A stretch of 53,839 nt of DNA from SURF-13 sp038924245. GTDB lineage: Bacteria > Pseudomonadota > Gammaproteobacteria > SURF-13. Numbering within the stretch: position 1 is the stretch's first letter; each line of letters opens with the position of its first letter. The translations under genes were made by a program, and so were the position numbers. Under the pieces are notes generated by a model. The model saw only the letters and a program-made list of their open reading frames with translations. It made no database searches and was not told where the DNA came from. Location of the stretch: assembly GCA_038924245.1 (NCBI GenBank), contig JBCKVB010000005.1, forward strand, positions 1 to 53,839, in the 5' to 3' direction. Of this stretch, positions 33,075-43,950 are shown piece by piece.

Positions 33075-34406
33075 ATGCCCCGCCGTCCCCGCAATTTAAA
33101 ACTGCCGCCCCAGGAACCCGTTGCGGCCAAAGTCGAGTCTCTCAGCCACGACGGGCGCGGCGTGGCGCATGTCAACGGCAAGGCGGTGTTCATCGAGGGT
33201 GCCTTGCCGGGTGAGCAGGTGTTATTTGGCTATGTCACGCGGCGTAAACGCCATGATGAGGGCAGGGTCGAGAAAATCATCAGCCCGTCACCCCATCGCG
33301 TCGAGCCGCGTTGCGCGCATTTCAACATCTGCGGCGGATGCAGCCTGCAGCACCTCTCTCCCATAGCGCAAATCGCGGCCAAACAGCAGGTGCTGCTGGA
33401 TAGCCTGAAGCATATAGGCGGGGTGGAGCCGGAGGTTATTTTAGCGCCGCTCACCGGCCCGCACTGGGGCTACCGGCGCAAGGCGCGTCTCGGCGTCAAG
33501 TTTGTCATCAAGAAAGACAAATTGCTGATCGGCTTCCGGGAGAAGCGCAGCTCCCTGCTCGCCGATATAGAGCGCTGCGAAGTGCTACATCCTTCCGTGG
33601 GGGGCTTGCTTCCGGCGCTGCGCGAACTCATTGCCGGACTGGAAGCCTACAACTGCATTCCCCAGATCGAAGTGGCTGCGGGCGATGAAGTCACGGCCCT
33701 GGTGTTCCGCAATCTGGCGCAGTTGAGCGGTACCGACCTGGACCAGCTGCAACGCTTTGGTGAGGCTCACGGCATGCAGATTTATCTGCAACCGGCGGGG
33801 CCGGACAGCGTGACGTTGATCTGGCCGGAAACCGCGGCGCTGAGCTACCGCTTGCCCAAATACAATCTGGAACTCTTCTTCACCCCGACCGATTTTGTTC
33901 AGGTCAACGGCGCAATCAATAGCGCCATGGTGGAACGGGTGATCGAACTGCTCGACCCCAAACCGCACGAGCGCGTGCTGGATTTGTTCTGCGGCCTGAG
34001 CAACTTCACCCTGCCCCTGACGCGTTATGCGGCACACGTCACCGGCGTGGAGGGCGAGGCCAAACTGATACAGCGCGCGCGGGACAACGCGCGCCACAAC
34101 GGTATCGGCAATGCGGAGTTTCATGCCTGTGATCTCAGCCGGGATTTGGCCGGGCAGACCTGGGCAGGACAACACTTCGACAAAATCCTGCTCGACCCGC
34201 CGCGCACCGGCGCCTTGGAGGTTATCAAACAGCTCCCCGCGCTCGATGCCGCGCGTATCGTCTACGTCTCATGCAACCCCGCCACCCTGGCGCGCGATGC
34301 AAAAGAGCTGGCGCAACGGGGTTATAAATTACTGAGCGCGGGCGTGATGGACATGTTTCCCCATACTACGCACATCGAGTCGGTCGCGTTGTTTGAAAAG
34401 AGTTGA
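33075..34406 (+). CDS. rlmD: 23S rRNA (uracil-1939-C5)-methyltransferase
   Basis: RlmD methylates U1939 of 23S rRNA. The 443-residue protein has an N-terminal TRAM domain (VAKVESLSHDGRGVAHVNGKAVFIEGALPGE), iron-sulfur cysteines in CAHFNICGGCSLQHL plus the one in ERCEVLHP, a SAM-binding VLDLFCGLSNFTLPL, and the catalytic cysteine in YVSCNPATLARD. The length matches E. coli RlmD (433). It is convergent with purL and both stops lie in one palindrome. Confidence 0.96.
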   Translation: MPRRPRNLKLPPQEPVAAKVESLSHDGRGVAHVNGKAVFIEGALPGEQVLFGYVTRRKRHDEGRVEKIISPSPHRVEPRCAHFNICGGCSLQHLSPIAQIAAKQQVLLDSLKHIGGVEPEVILAPLTGPHWGYRRKARLGVKFVIKKDKLLIGFREKRSSLLADIERCEVLHPSVGGLLPALRELIAGLEAYNCIPQIEVAAGDEVTALVFRNLAQLSGTDLDQLQRFGEAHGMQIYLQPAGPDSVTLIWPETAALSYRLPKYNLELFFTPTDFVQVNGAINSAMVERVIELLDPKPHERVLDLFCGLSNFTLPLTRYAAHVTGVEGEAKLIQRARDNARHNGIGNAEFHACDLSRDLAGQTWAGQHFDKILLDPPRTGALEVIKQLPALDAARIVYVSCNPATLARDAKELAQRGYKLLSAGVMDMFPHTTHIESVALFEKS

Positions 34407-34451
34407 TACTCAAGGAACCTCTGATATGTCAGAGGTTCCTTGAGTATCAAC
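34402..34451. terminator. 50-bp perfect palindrome holding the stop codons of rlmD and purL
   Basis: Arms of 23 bp with a TATG loop read the same on both strands (GTTGATACTCAAGGAACCTC on each). The rlmD stop (34404-34406) and the purL stop (34447-34449) are the same TGA in the two arms. The inner GGAACCTCTGA module recurs at 5665-5690 and 46305-46331. It would form a very stable hairpin ending both transcripts, although it has no T-run. Confidence 0.85.
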
Positions 34452-37400
34452 CAATCCACTTGCGCGCGTTGCGGAACATGTGCAGCCACGGGCTCTCCTC
34501 GCCCCACTCTTCGGGATGCCAGGAGAGGGCCATCGTGCGCACCACGCGCTCCGGGTGCGGCATCATGATGGTGTAGCGCCCGTCGGGCGTGGTGAGGCCC
34601 GCGATGCCGAGCGGCGAGCCGTTGGGATTGGCGGGGTAGGTTTCGGTGGGCTGGCCATAATTATCCGCCCAGCGCAGTGCGACGATACCGGCATCGAGTG
34701 CTTGTTGGGCGCTGCCGCCGGAACGAAATTCGGCGCGGCCCTCGCCGTGCGCCACCGCGAGGGGCAGTTGCGCGCCCGCCATGTCTTGCAAGAACAGCGA
34801 GGGCGATTTCGGGATTTGCACCAGCGACAGGCGCGCCTCGAATTGCCCGGAAAGGTTGCGCGCGAACCCCGGCCAGTGCTCCGCGCCGGGGATGAGTTCA
34901 TGCAGGTGCGACATCATCTGGCAGCCGTTGCAGATGCCGAGACCAAAGCTATCCTTGCGATTAAAGAAGGCGCTGAATTCGTCGCGCGCGCGCGCGTTGA
35001 ACAAGATTGAATTGGCCCAGCCACGCCCCGCGCCGAGCACGTCGCCGTAGGAAAATCCGCCCGGCGCGGCGAGGCCCTGAAAGTCGCGCAGGGAAACGCG
35101 GCCTTCCAGGATATCGCTCATGTGCACGTCCACACAGGCGAAACCCGCGCGGTCGAACGCCCAGGCCAGCTCCACCTGGCCGTTCACGCCTTGTTCGCGC
35201 AGGATGGCGACGCGCGGGCGCACGCCTTGTTTGATATACGGCGCCGCGGCATCGTGATCCGGGTCGAAGCTGAGCTTTACGTTCAGACCGGGGTCGGCGG
35301 CATCAAGCAGGGCATCGTACTCCTGCTGCGCGCACGCCGGGTTGTCGCGCAGCGACTGCATGCGATAAGAAGTTTCCGACCAGGCGCGGTGCAAGTTCAC
35401 GCGCGTGTCTGAAAGAACCGTTTTGCCGTGGTGCGTGAATACAATGTGATCCGTGCCATTCAAGGCGCCGCACGCGTGGCTGCATTCGCCGAGTCCTGCC
35501 TGCTCCAACGCCTCAAGCACCGCCTGCTTGTCTGCCATACGCGTTTGCACCACGGCGCCGAGCTCTTCATTAAACAGCGCGCCAGTCGCTCCCGGCGTCC
35601 TCGATCGCTGTTCCCGACGCGATTCTACCTCCTCCATGCATGGAGTCGTGCCTCCCGTGACACTAAGCCGTCCCTGGCTGGCGCAAGGGCCGGGTACGAG
35701 CGTATCCAGATGCACGGTGACGCCGGCATGACCCGCGAAGGCCATCTCGCATACGGCGGTAAACAGGCCGCCGTCGGAGCGGTCGTGATAGGCGAGCAGC
35801 AGGCCTTTTTCATTGAGCGATTGAATGGCGTTAAAGAACGACTTGAGTAATTCAGCATCCGGCGCATCCGGCACGTCGCGCACCATTTGGCCATACACCT
35901 GTGCCAGCGCCGAACCGCCCAAGCGGTTTTTGCCCAGGCCCAGATCAATCACGATGAGCGCGGTCTCGCCTTGATTAGTGCGTAGTTGCGGCGTAAGCGT
36001 CTGGCGGCAATCCAGCACCGGCGCGAAGGCGCTCACGATGAGCGACAACGGCGCGGTGACGGATTTTTCCTCGCCCTGCTCGCGCCACACGGTTTTCATG
36101 GAGAGCGAATCCTTGCCCACGGGGATGGCGATGCCGAGTTGCGGGCAGAGTTGCATGGCGACGGCGTGCACGGTGTCGTACAACGCGGCGTCCTCGCCGG
36201 GGTGGCCCGCGGCGGCCATCCAGTTGGCGGAGAGCTTGATGGCGGAAATACCGGCGATGCGCGCGGCGGCGATGTTGGTGATGGCCTCGGCGACCGCCAT
36301 GCGCCCCGAAGCGGCGGGGTTGATGAGCGCGAGCGGCGCGCGTTCGCCCAGCGCCATCGCCTCGCCGGTGTGGGTGTCAAAACCGCTGCCGGTGACGCCC
36401 GCATCCGCGACCGCGACCTGCCACGGGCCCACCATTTGATCGCGCGTGACCAGGCCGCCCACCGTGCGGTCGCCGATGGTGATGAGAAAGCGCTTGTCCG
36501 CCACGGTGGGGAAACGCAGCACGCGTAGCGCGGCCTGGTGCAGGTCAATGCGCGTATCAAATAGCGGCAGCGCTGGGGTATCAGTGTGCCGCACATCGCG
36601 CAGCATTTTCGGCGGTTTGCCGAGTAGCATGGGCAGCGGCAGGTTGACCGGCTCATTATGGAAATGCGCGTCGCTCACGAGGAGTTGTTGTTCGGCGCTG
36701 ACGCTGCCCACAACGGCGTAAGGACAACGCTCGCGCGCGCACAATACCTTGAATTCATCCAGGCGTTCGGCGGACACCGCCAGCACGTAACGCTCCTGCG
36801 CCTCGTTGCTCCAAATCTGCATGGGCGACATGCCGGGATCGTCGTTCAAAATCGCGCGCAGCTCGATACGCGCTCCGCGTTCCGCGCCGTGCACCAGTTC
36901 CGGCAGCGCATTGGACAGGCCGCCCGCGCCGACATCGTGTATGGAGAGGATGGGATTGCCGTCACCCATCTGCCAGCAGCGGTCTATGACCTCTTGGCAG
37001 CGGCGCTGCATCTCGGCGTTGTCGCGCTGCACCGAGGCGAAGTCGAGCGTCTCGTCACCGCTGCCCGCTGCGATAGAAGACGCCGCGCCGCCGCCGAGGC
37101 CAATCAGCATGGCCGGCCCGCCCAGTACAATGAGCGCGCTGCCTTGCGGCAAATCATGCTTCTCCACATGCATGGGAGAAATGTTGCCCACGCCGCCCGC
37201 CAACATGATGGGCTTGAGATAGCCGCGCGACTCCATGCCCTGTTGCGCCGGGAATTGCGCCTCGAAGGTGCGGAAATAGCCGCAGATGTTGGGACGGCCG
37301 AATTCATTGTTGAACGCCGCCGCGCCTAGCGGCCCCTCCAGCATGATTTGTAGACTCGACGCGACGTGCGCCGGTTTGCCGTAATCGAATTGCTCCCACG

Positions 37401-38541
37401 GCTGCGGGGCATCGGGGATACGCAGGTGCGAGACGGAAAAGCCGCACAAACCCGCCTTGGGCTTCGCGCCGCGCCCGGTCGCGCCTTCATCGCGGATTTC
37501 GCCGCCGCTGCCGGTGGCCGCGCCAGGATAAGGCGAGATCGCGGTGGGGTGGTTGTGCGTCTCCACCTTCATCAGGATGTGCGCGTACCCCCTGTGCTGA
37601 CGATATTCGTTCTTTCCGCCTGCGGGGAAAAAGCGCGCCGTCTCGAAACCCTCGATCACCGAGGCGTTGTCTTTATACGCCGACAGGATGCCATGCGGAT
37701 TTTTTTCCGAGGTGTGGCGGATCATGGCGAACAGGGATTTTTCCCGTGGCTTGCCGTCTATGATCCAGTCGGCGTTGAAAATCTTGTGGCGGCAGTGCTC
37801 GGAATTCATCTGCGCGAACATCATCAGTTCCGCGTCGCTGGGGTTGCGCTTGAGGCGCAGGTAGTTGTCCAGCAGATAGGCGATTTCGTCCGCGCTGAGC
37901 GCGAGCCCAAGTTGCCGGTTGGCGTCCAGCAGCGCCTGTTTTCCATCGGTTAAAATATCAACAGTGGTCAGCGGCGCGGGTTGAGACTGAGAGAACAGGG
38001 CGTGCGCCGCCTTGGGGTCGCGGCACACCTGCTGCGTCATGCGGTCGTGCACGAGTGGGGCGATCAAATCAATCTCGCCCTGTTGCAGGGGCGCGGCGTT
38101 TTGCGTGGTGAAATAATAAGCCGTGCCGCGCTCGATGCGCTTGATCTTGTCCAGGCCGCACAAACGCAGGATGTCGCTCGCCTTGCTCGACCAGGGCGAG
38201 CGCGTACCGGCGCGCGGTGTCACCAGCAACGACGTGCAGGGACGCACTAGTGTCGCGGGAGGCACGACTCCAGGGATGGAGGAGGTAGAATCGCGTCGGG
38301 AACAGCGATCGAGGACGCTGGGAGCGACCGGGGGAGTTGCGACGACGGATTCGCTTGCGTGCGCCGCGAGGATTTTTACCAACGCCGCGTTTTCGTCCGG
38401 CGCGAGCGCGCCGGTCAGCTCGGCGAAATACACCCACTCGGCGCGCAGTTGTGTGATGCGCGGGGCAGCCGCCCGCATCGCGCGCAGCAGTTTGTCGAGG
38501 CGGAAACCAGACAGCGCCGCCGCGCCGCGCAGCCGTAACAT
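34447..38541 (-). CDS. purL: Phosphoribosylformylglycinamidine synthase, with two repeat-encoded insertions
   Basis: PurL converts FGAR and glutamine to FGAM in purine synthesis. The 1,364-residue protein is the large single-chain form (E. coli: 1,295). It has SEHCRHKIFNADW, the ATP-binding LIGLGGGAASSIAAGS, GKDSLSMKT and a C-terminal glutaminase with the nucleophile in GLGICNGCQMMSHL and AVAHGEGRAEF. Two insertions come from the dispersed repeat: about residues 74-107 (SVLDRCSRRDSTSSIPGVV) in the N-terminal domain and about 955-985 (TTPCMEEVESRREQRSRTPG) in the second synthetase half. They account for most of the extra length. It is transcribed towards rlmD. Confidence 0.97.
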   Translation of the reverse strand: MLRLRGAAALSGFRLDKLLRAMRAAAPRITQLRAEWVYFAELTGALAPDENAALVKILAAHASESVVATPPVAPSVLDRCSRRDSTSSIPGVVPPATLVRPCTSLLVTPRAGTRSPWSSKASDILRLCGLDKIKRIERGTAYYFTTQNAAPLQQGEIDLIAPLVHDRMTQQVCRDPKAAHALFSQSQPAPLTTVDILTDGKQALLDANRQLGLALSADEIAYLLDNYLRLKRNPSDAELMMFAQMNSEHCRHKIFNADWIIDGKPREKSLFAMIRHTSEKNPHGILSAYKDNASVIEGFETARFFPAGGKNEYRQHRGYAHILMKVETHNHPTAISPYPGAATGSGGEIRDEGATGRGAKPKAGLCGFSVSHLRIPDAPQPWEQFDYGKPAHVASSLQIMLEGPLGAAAFNNEFGRPNICGYFRTFEAQFPAQQGMESRGYLKPIMLAGGVGNISPMHVEKHDLPQGSALIVLGGPAMLIGLGGGAASSIAAGSGDETLDFASVQRDNAEMQRRCQEVIDRCWQMGDGNPILSIHDVGAGGLSNALPELVHGAERGARIELRAILNDDPGMSPMQIWSNEAQERYVLAVSAERLDEFKVLCARERCPYAVVGSVSAEQQLLVSDAHFHNEPVNLPLPMLLGKPPKMLRDVRHTDTPALPLFDTRIDLHQAALRVLRFPTVADKRFLITIGDRTVGGLVTRDQMVGPWQVAVADAGVTGSGFDTHTGEAMALGERAPLALINPAASGRMAVAEAITNIAAARIAGISAIKLSANWMAAAGHPGEDAALYDTVHAVAMQLCPQLGIAIPVGKDSLSMKTVWREQGEEKSVTAPLSLIVSAFAPVLDCRQTLTPQLRTNQGETALIVIDLGLGKNRLGGSALAQVYGQMVRDVPDAPDAELLKSFFNAIQSLNEKGLLLAYHDRSDGGLFTAVCEMAFAGHAGVTVHLDTLVPGPCASQGRLSVTGGTTPCMEEVESRREQRSRTPGATGALFNEELGAVVQTRMADKQAVLEALEQAGLGECSHACGALNGTDHIVFTHHGKTVLSDTRVNLHRAWSETSYRMQSLRDNPACAQQEYDALLDAADPGLNVKLSFDPDHDAAAPYIKQGVRPRVAILREQGVNGQVELAWAFDRAGFACVDVHMSDILEGRVSLRDFQGLAAPGGFSYGDVLGAGRGWANSILFNARARDEFSAFFNRKDSFGLGICNGCQMMSHLHELIPGAEHWPGFARNLSGQFEARLSLVQIPKSPSLFLQDMAGAQLPLAVAHGEGRAEFRSGGSAQQALDAGIVALRWADNYGQPTETYPANPNGSPLGIAGLTTPDGRYTIMMPHPERVVRTMALSWHPEEWGEESPWLHMFRNARKWIG
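35584..35682 (+). repeat. Dispersed in-gene palindromic repeat, copy 8 (long form, in purL C-terminal half)
   Basis: Long form. On the purL strand it is read as GRLSVTGGTTPCMEEVES and then RREQRSRTPGAT, the same frame as the yhdP copies. Point differences (CATGCATGG; CCGTGAC) show that it has diverged from copy 9 in the same gene. Confidence 0.9.
38230..38329 (+). repeat. Dispersed in-gene palindromic repeat, copy 9 (long form, in purL N-terminal region)
   Basis: Long form lying in the opposite orientation to copy 8 with respect to purL. It is read as APSVLDRCSRRDSTSSI and then PGVVPPATLVRPCTS, the same frame as the recO copy. It is nearly identical to copy 4 in yhdP. Confidence 0.92.
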
Positions 38542-38558
38542 TCTTGCTTGAATCGCGT

Positions 38559-39770
38559 TTATTTGAGTTGTTCGTGCAGCAGGGTCAGTATCCGGCTGGA
38601 GGTTTCCGAGTTGTCGCGCACGCCATCCTTGTTGAGCACCTCGATGCGCGTGCTGTCCGCGGTCGTCCCCAGCGACCCGCCTCCCGCGACACTAGTAGAA
38701 CCCTTCGCTGGCGCTCTTCCCTGTACGTCGTCGCTCGCCACGCTGACCAGATATTGTTCGGTCGGCGGCTTTTTGTCGTCCTTGCCCCAGAATTTCATCC
38801 TGGACATGAGGCCTTCTTTTTTCTCCTGATCCTTGAGCGGATCGGCGTAACGCACGTAGTACAGGCCGCGTGAGCGGTCACGGTCTTCCACGGTGAAGCC
38901 GATGCGATCCAGCGCGAGGCCGGTGCGGCGCCAGGCGCGTGAAAAATCCTCTTGCAGGGCGAGCGCGGCGCCGCCGTTGCCGTCTTTGGTCAGCGTGGCG
39001 CGCGGCGTTTCGGTCTCGCGCGCCAGCAGGGTCTTGGTTTTCTTTTCGTCCACGCCGAAGAACACCATCAGGTGGTTAAGCATCTCCGCCTCCAGCTCCG
39101 GGTCGGAAGGGCGCGGCTGCCAGATGGTCGAGTCGCCATGCGCCACTTCCTCCACGCCGCTGTGGCTCAAGAAAAGTTCGGTGCCGCCCGCCTCCTGGGT
39201 GCGCTCCAGGCGCACGCGGAACTTGTCGCGCGTCGCGGCGGAGTAGAGATTTTCGAACACCTTGCTCAGCACCGAGCGGATGGGATCTTTCGGAATGTCG
39301 GCGCGGTTTTCCAGCCAGTCGGTCTCCATGATGCCGATGCGTGGGTCTTCCTGCTTGATGAGATAACCGTTTTGCAGCCAGAATTCGCGCACCTTGGGCC
39401 ACCACTGATCGGGCTCGCCCTGCATCATCAGCCAGCGCTTGTTGCCGTCGCGCTCCACGCGCACGTTGTCCTGGCCGGGCAGGACATTCTCGCGCTGCGC
39501 CACTTGCGGGTCGCTGCGCTCGCCGCTGTACACGGAATAGGTCGCCGTGCCGCCGGGGCTGATGTCGGGCACGGCGAGCGTGTCGTCCACGGTGGAGCTG
39601 GTGAGGTCGGGCGGTACCTCCAGCGGCGGGAGCGAGGAGCTCTTTTTATATTCCACGCGCTTTTCCGGGTCCACCTCATCCAGCTTGGCGGTGATCGCCT
39701 TGCACCCGCCGAGCGCAGCGAGCGTTAACAACAAAAGTCCGCAATGTAACAGCCGTTTTCTAAAATGCAT
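38559..39770 (-). CDS. bamC: Outer membrane protein assembly factor BamC, with repeat-encoded insertion
   Basis: BamC (NlpB) is a lipoprotein of the BAM complex that folds outer-membrane proteins. The 403-residue precursor has a lipobox (LLTLAALGGCKA), the conserved unstructured N-terminal region (SSLPPLEVPPDL) and two helix-grip domains. Within the C-terminal domain, near residue 350, the sequence DVQGRAPAKGSTSVAGG comes from the dispersed repeat; sequence after it (STRIEVLNKDGVRDNSETSSRIL) returns to the family. It lies beside dapA, as in E. coli. Confidence 0.93.
   Translation of the reverse strand: MHFRKRLLHCGLLLLTLAALGGCKAITAKLDEVDPEKRVEYKKSSSLPPLEVPPDLTSSTVDDTLAVPDISPGGTATYSVYSGERSDPQVAQRENVLPGQDNVRVERDGNKRWLMMQGEPDQWWPKVREFWLQNGYLIKQEDPRIGIMETDWLENRADIPKDPIRSVLSKVFENLYSAATRDKFRVRLERTQEAGGTELFLSHSGVEEVAHGDSTIWQPRPSDPELEAEMLNHLMVFFGVDEKKTKTLLARETETPRATLTKDGNGGAALALQEDFSRAWRRTGLALDRIGFTVEDRDRSRGLYYVRYADPLKDQEKKEGLMSRMKFWGKDDKKPPTEQYLVSVASDDVQGRAPAKGSTSVAGGGSLGTTADSTRIEVLNKDGVRDNSETSSRILTLLHEQLK
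38661..38730 (-). repeat. Dispersed in-gene palindromic repeat, copy 10 (in bamC)
   Basis: This copy carries the GAAGAGCGCCAGCGAAGGGT module shared with the pdxJ copy, joined to the ACTAGTGTCGCGGGAGGC core. It is in frame in bamC, in the SVAGG reading. Confidence 0.87.
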
Positions 39771-39786
39771 CCACGTTACCTTAAGG

Positions 39787-40662
39787 TTAAATGTTGATGG
39801 CCTGCCGCATGGCCGCCCTGACCTGGGCCTGGCAGCCGGCCGAGAGCGGCGTGAGCGGCAGGCGTATGCCGGGCGGGATCAGCCCCATCTCATGCAGCGC
39901 CCACTTGACCGGGATCGGGTTGGACTCGATGAACAAATCACGGTGCAGCGCCATGAGCCGTTGGTTGATGGCCTCGGCTTGGGCGCGCTCGCCGCGCAGG
40001 GCGGCTGTGTACATGTCGTGCATCAGCCTGGGCGCGATGTTGGCGGTCACCGAGATCACGCCCTTGCCGCCTTGCAGCATCACTTCCATGGCCGTGGCGT
40101 CGTCACCCGCGTAAAGGTCTATTTTATCACCACAGCGCTCCAATATCTCGCGCGCGCGCGCGATATTGCCCGTGGCCTCCTTGATGCCCACGATGTTGGA
40201 GATGGGGGCGAGGCGCGCCACGGTGTCCGGCAGCAGGTCGCAGGCGGTGCGACCGGGCACGTTGTACAGGATTTGCGGGATGGGGACGGCCTCGGCGAGG
40301 GCCTTGTAATGCAGGTACAGGCCCTCTTGGGTGGGCTTGTTGTAATAAGGCGTGACCAGCAAACAGGCGTCGGCGCCGGAATGCAGGGCCGAGCGGGTCA
40401 GCTCGATGGCCTCGCTGGTGGCGTTGGCCCCGGTACCCGCGATCACCGGCACGCGCCCATGCACCAGATCCACCACCTGGCGTATCACCCGGCAATGTTC
40501 CTCCATATCGAGCGTGGCGGACTCGCCCGTGGTGCCGACCGCGACGATGGCATCGGTGCCGTTCTCGATATGGAATTCGATGAGCCGGGACAGGCTCTCT
40601 GGATCAAGTGACCCGTCAGCGCGCATCGGCGTGACCAGGGCCACCATACTGCCGTGAAACAT
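39787..40662 (-). CDS. dapA: 4-hydroxy-tetrahydrodipicolinate synthase
   Basis: DapA condenses pyruvate and aspartate semialdehyde in lysine and diaminopimelate synthesis. The 291-residue protein (from ATG 40662) has GTTGESATLDMEEH, the catalytic tyrosine in LYNVPGRTACDLLP and the Schiff-base lysine in VGIKEATGNIAR. The length matches E. coli DapA (292). A short upstream extension of the frame to 40683 is not needed. It is followed by bamC with a 16-base gap. Confidence 0.97.
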   Translation of the reverse strand: MFHGSMVALVTPMRADGSLDPESLSRLIEFHIENGTDAIVAVGTTGESATLDMEEHCRVIRQVVDLVHGRVPVIAGTGANATSEAIELTRSALHSGADACLLVTPYYNKPTQEGLYLHYKALAEAVPIPQILYNVPGRTACDLLPDTVARLAPISNIVGIKEATGNIARAREILERCGDKIDLYAGDDATAMEVMLQGGKGVISVTANIAPRLMHDMYTAALRGERAQAEAINQRLMALHRDLFIESNPIPVKWALHEMGLIPPGIRLPLTPLSAGCQAQVRAAMRQAINI

Positions 40663-40760
40663 GAACCGCTGCTCCAAGAACAAAGACGCATGGTACTTCG
40701 AGCCGTGGCGGATGACAAGAAGCGGCCTCTCCGGACCATTTGGGCCGGCGCCAGCCTCTA

Positions 40761-40789
40761 TTGGCTATTAGCGGGGAATCCACTACTAT
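40761..40789 (+). promoter_or_regulatory. Putative promoter for pilBCD
   Basis: TTGGCT and TACTAT are separated by 17 bases in the divergent region between dapA and pilB, about 40 bases before the pilB start. On the other strand a perfect TTGACA (40805-40810) could serve as a -35 for dapA but has only a poor -10 partner. No sigma-54 type GG-GC site is visible. Confidence 0.35.
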
Positions 40790-40830
40790 TAGGAGGGCAC
40801 TATATGTCAATAAGTTAGGGGCAACAGGTC

Positions 40831-42549
<1,719 letters not shown>

Positions 42550-42557
42550 AATAAACC

Positions 42558-43856
42558 ATGGCTGAGAAAGCGGCGAAGCAGCTCGACACCTTCGTCTGGG
42601 AAGGCTCCAACAAGCAAGGCGCGCGCGTCAAGGGCGAGATCAAGGGCGTCAGCCCCGCCCTGGTCAAGGCCGACCTGCGCCGTCAGGGCATTAATCCGCT
42701 CAAGGTGGATAGAAAAAGCAGGACTACTGCTGGCGCGGCTATTCGCATTTCCAGCGCAGGCATCAGCCAACTCAAGGCGGATAAAAAACGCGCGCCGCTG
42801 TTTGGCGGCCAGTCAAAAAAGAAGATTACCCCGAAGGACATCGCCATTCTGAGCCGTCAGTTGTCCACCATGATCTCGGCCGGCGTGCCGCTGGTGCAGG
42901 CGTTCGAGATCGTGGGGCGAGGCCATGAAAATCTCGCCATGCAGGAACTGATCCTGGCCATCAAGAGCGATGTGGAGAGCGGCAGTTCCCTGGCCGAGGC
43001 CATGGAAAAGCACCCGCGCCAGTTTGATGAGCTGTACTGTAACCTGGTGCGCGCCGGCGAACAGGCCGGTATCCTGGAAGGCTTGATGAACAAGATCGCC
43101 GTTTATAAGGAAAAAACCGAGGCGATCAAGGGCAAGATCAAAAAGGCGCTGTTTTATCCCACGGCGGTATTGGTGGTGGCGTTCATCATCACCGCCATTC
43201 TGCTCATCTACGTGATCCCGCAGTTCGAATCGCTGTTCAAGGGTTTCGGCGCCGATCTGCCGGCGCTGACCAAAATGGTGGTTAATCTTTCCGCGATTTT
43301 CCAAAAATGGTGGTGGTTGATCTTCGGCGCGCTCGGCGGCGGCGTCTACGCGATTATCGAGGCCAAGAGGCGCTCGAAGGCGGTGGCCCACTTCTTCGAC
43401 CGCCTGCTGCTCAAGCTGCCGGTTATCGGCGCCATTCTGCACAAAGGCGCCATCGCGCGCTTCGCGCGCACCATGTCCACCATGTTCGCGGCGGGCGTGC
43501 CGCTGGTGGAGTCCATGGTCTCGGTGGCGGGCGCGTCGGGCAACATCGTCTATGCGAACGCCATCCTGCGCATGCGCGACGAGGTCACGACCGGCACGCA
43601 AATGAATGTGGCGATGCGCAACACGCAGTTGTTCCCCAATATGGTGGTGCAAATGGTGGCGATAGGCGAGGAGGCGGGTTCGCTCGATGCCATGCTGGGC
43701 AAGGTCGCCGACTTCTACGAAGAAGAAGTGGATAATATGGTGGACTCGCTCTCCAGTTTGCTGGAGCCGATGATTATGGCGATACTGGGCGTGCTGGTGG
43801 GCGGACTGGTGATCGCCATGTATTTGCCGATCTTCAAGATGGGGGCGGTGGTATGA
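42558..43856 (+). CDS. pilC: Type IV pilus inner-membrane platform protein PilC
   Basis: PilC is the polytopic platform that couples PilB to pilin. The 432-residue protein has two GspF domains (about 95-215 and 300-420) with typical segments (DIAILSRQLSTMISAGVPLVQAFEI; ARFARTMSTMFAAGVPLVESM) and three membrane helices. It starts eight bases after pilB. Confidence 0.97.
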   Translation: MAEKAAKQLDTFVWEGSNKQGARVKGEIKGVSPALVKADLRRQGINPLKVDRKSRTTAGAAIRISSAGISQLKADKKRAPLFGGQSKKKITPKDIAILSRQLSTMISAGVPLVQAFEIVGRGHENLAMQELILAIKSDVESGSSLAEAMEKHPRQFDELYCNLVRAGEQAGILEGLMNKIAVYKEKTEAIKGKIKKALFYPTAVLVVAFIITAILLIYVIPQFESLFKGFGADLPALTKMVVNLSAIFQKWWWLIFGALGGGVYAIIEAKRRSKAVAHFFDRLLLKLPVIGAILHKGAIARFARTMSTMFAAGVPLVESMVSVAGASGNIVYANAILRMRDEVTTGTQMNVAMRNTQLFPNMVVQMVAIGEEAGSLDAMLGKVADFYEEEVDNMVDSLSSLLEPMIMAILGVLVGGLVIAMYLPIFKMGAVV

Positions 43857-43867
43857 CATGACGGCAG

Positions 43868-43941
43868 ATACAAGAGAAAAGAGAAAAGTCTCCTCACTAA
43901 ATGCATCAGTACTTTTCTCTTTTCTCTTTTCTCTTTTCTCT
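43868..43941. repeat. Heptameric AGAAAAG/CTTTTCT hairpin element before pilD
   Basis: Two AGAAAAG units are followed, after a spacer of about 25 bases with CATCAGTAC, by four CTTTTCT units. The arms pair, and the element is related to the one at 8794-8893. It ends ten bases before the chosen pilD start, and the open frame of pilD continues back through it. Confidence 0.8.
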
Positions 43942-43950
43942 GTCTCCGCG

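Noticed and set aside
40663..40830. Sigma-54 promoter for the pil genes in the dapA-pilB gap
   Set aside because: No GG-N10-GC site with suitable flanks was found; only a weak sigma-70-like site is present.
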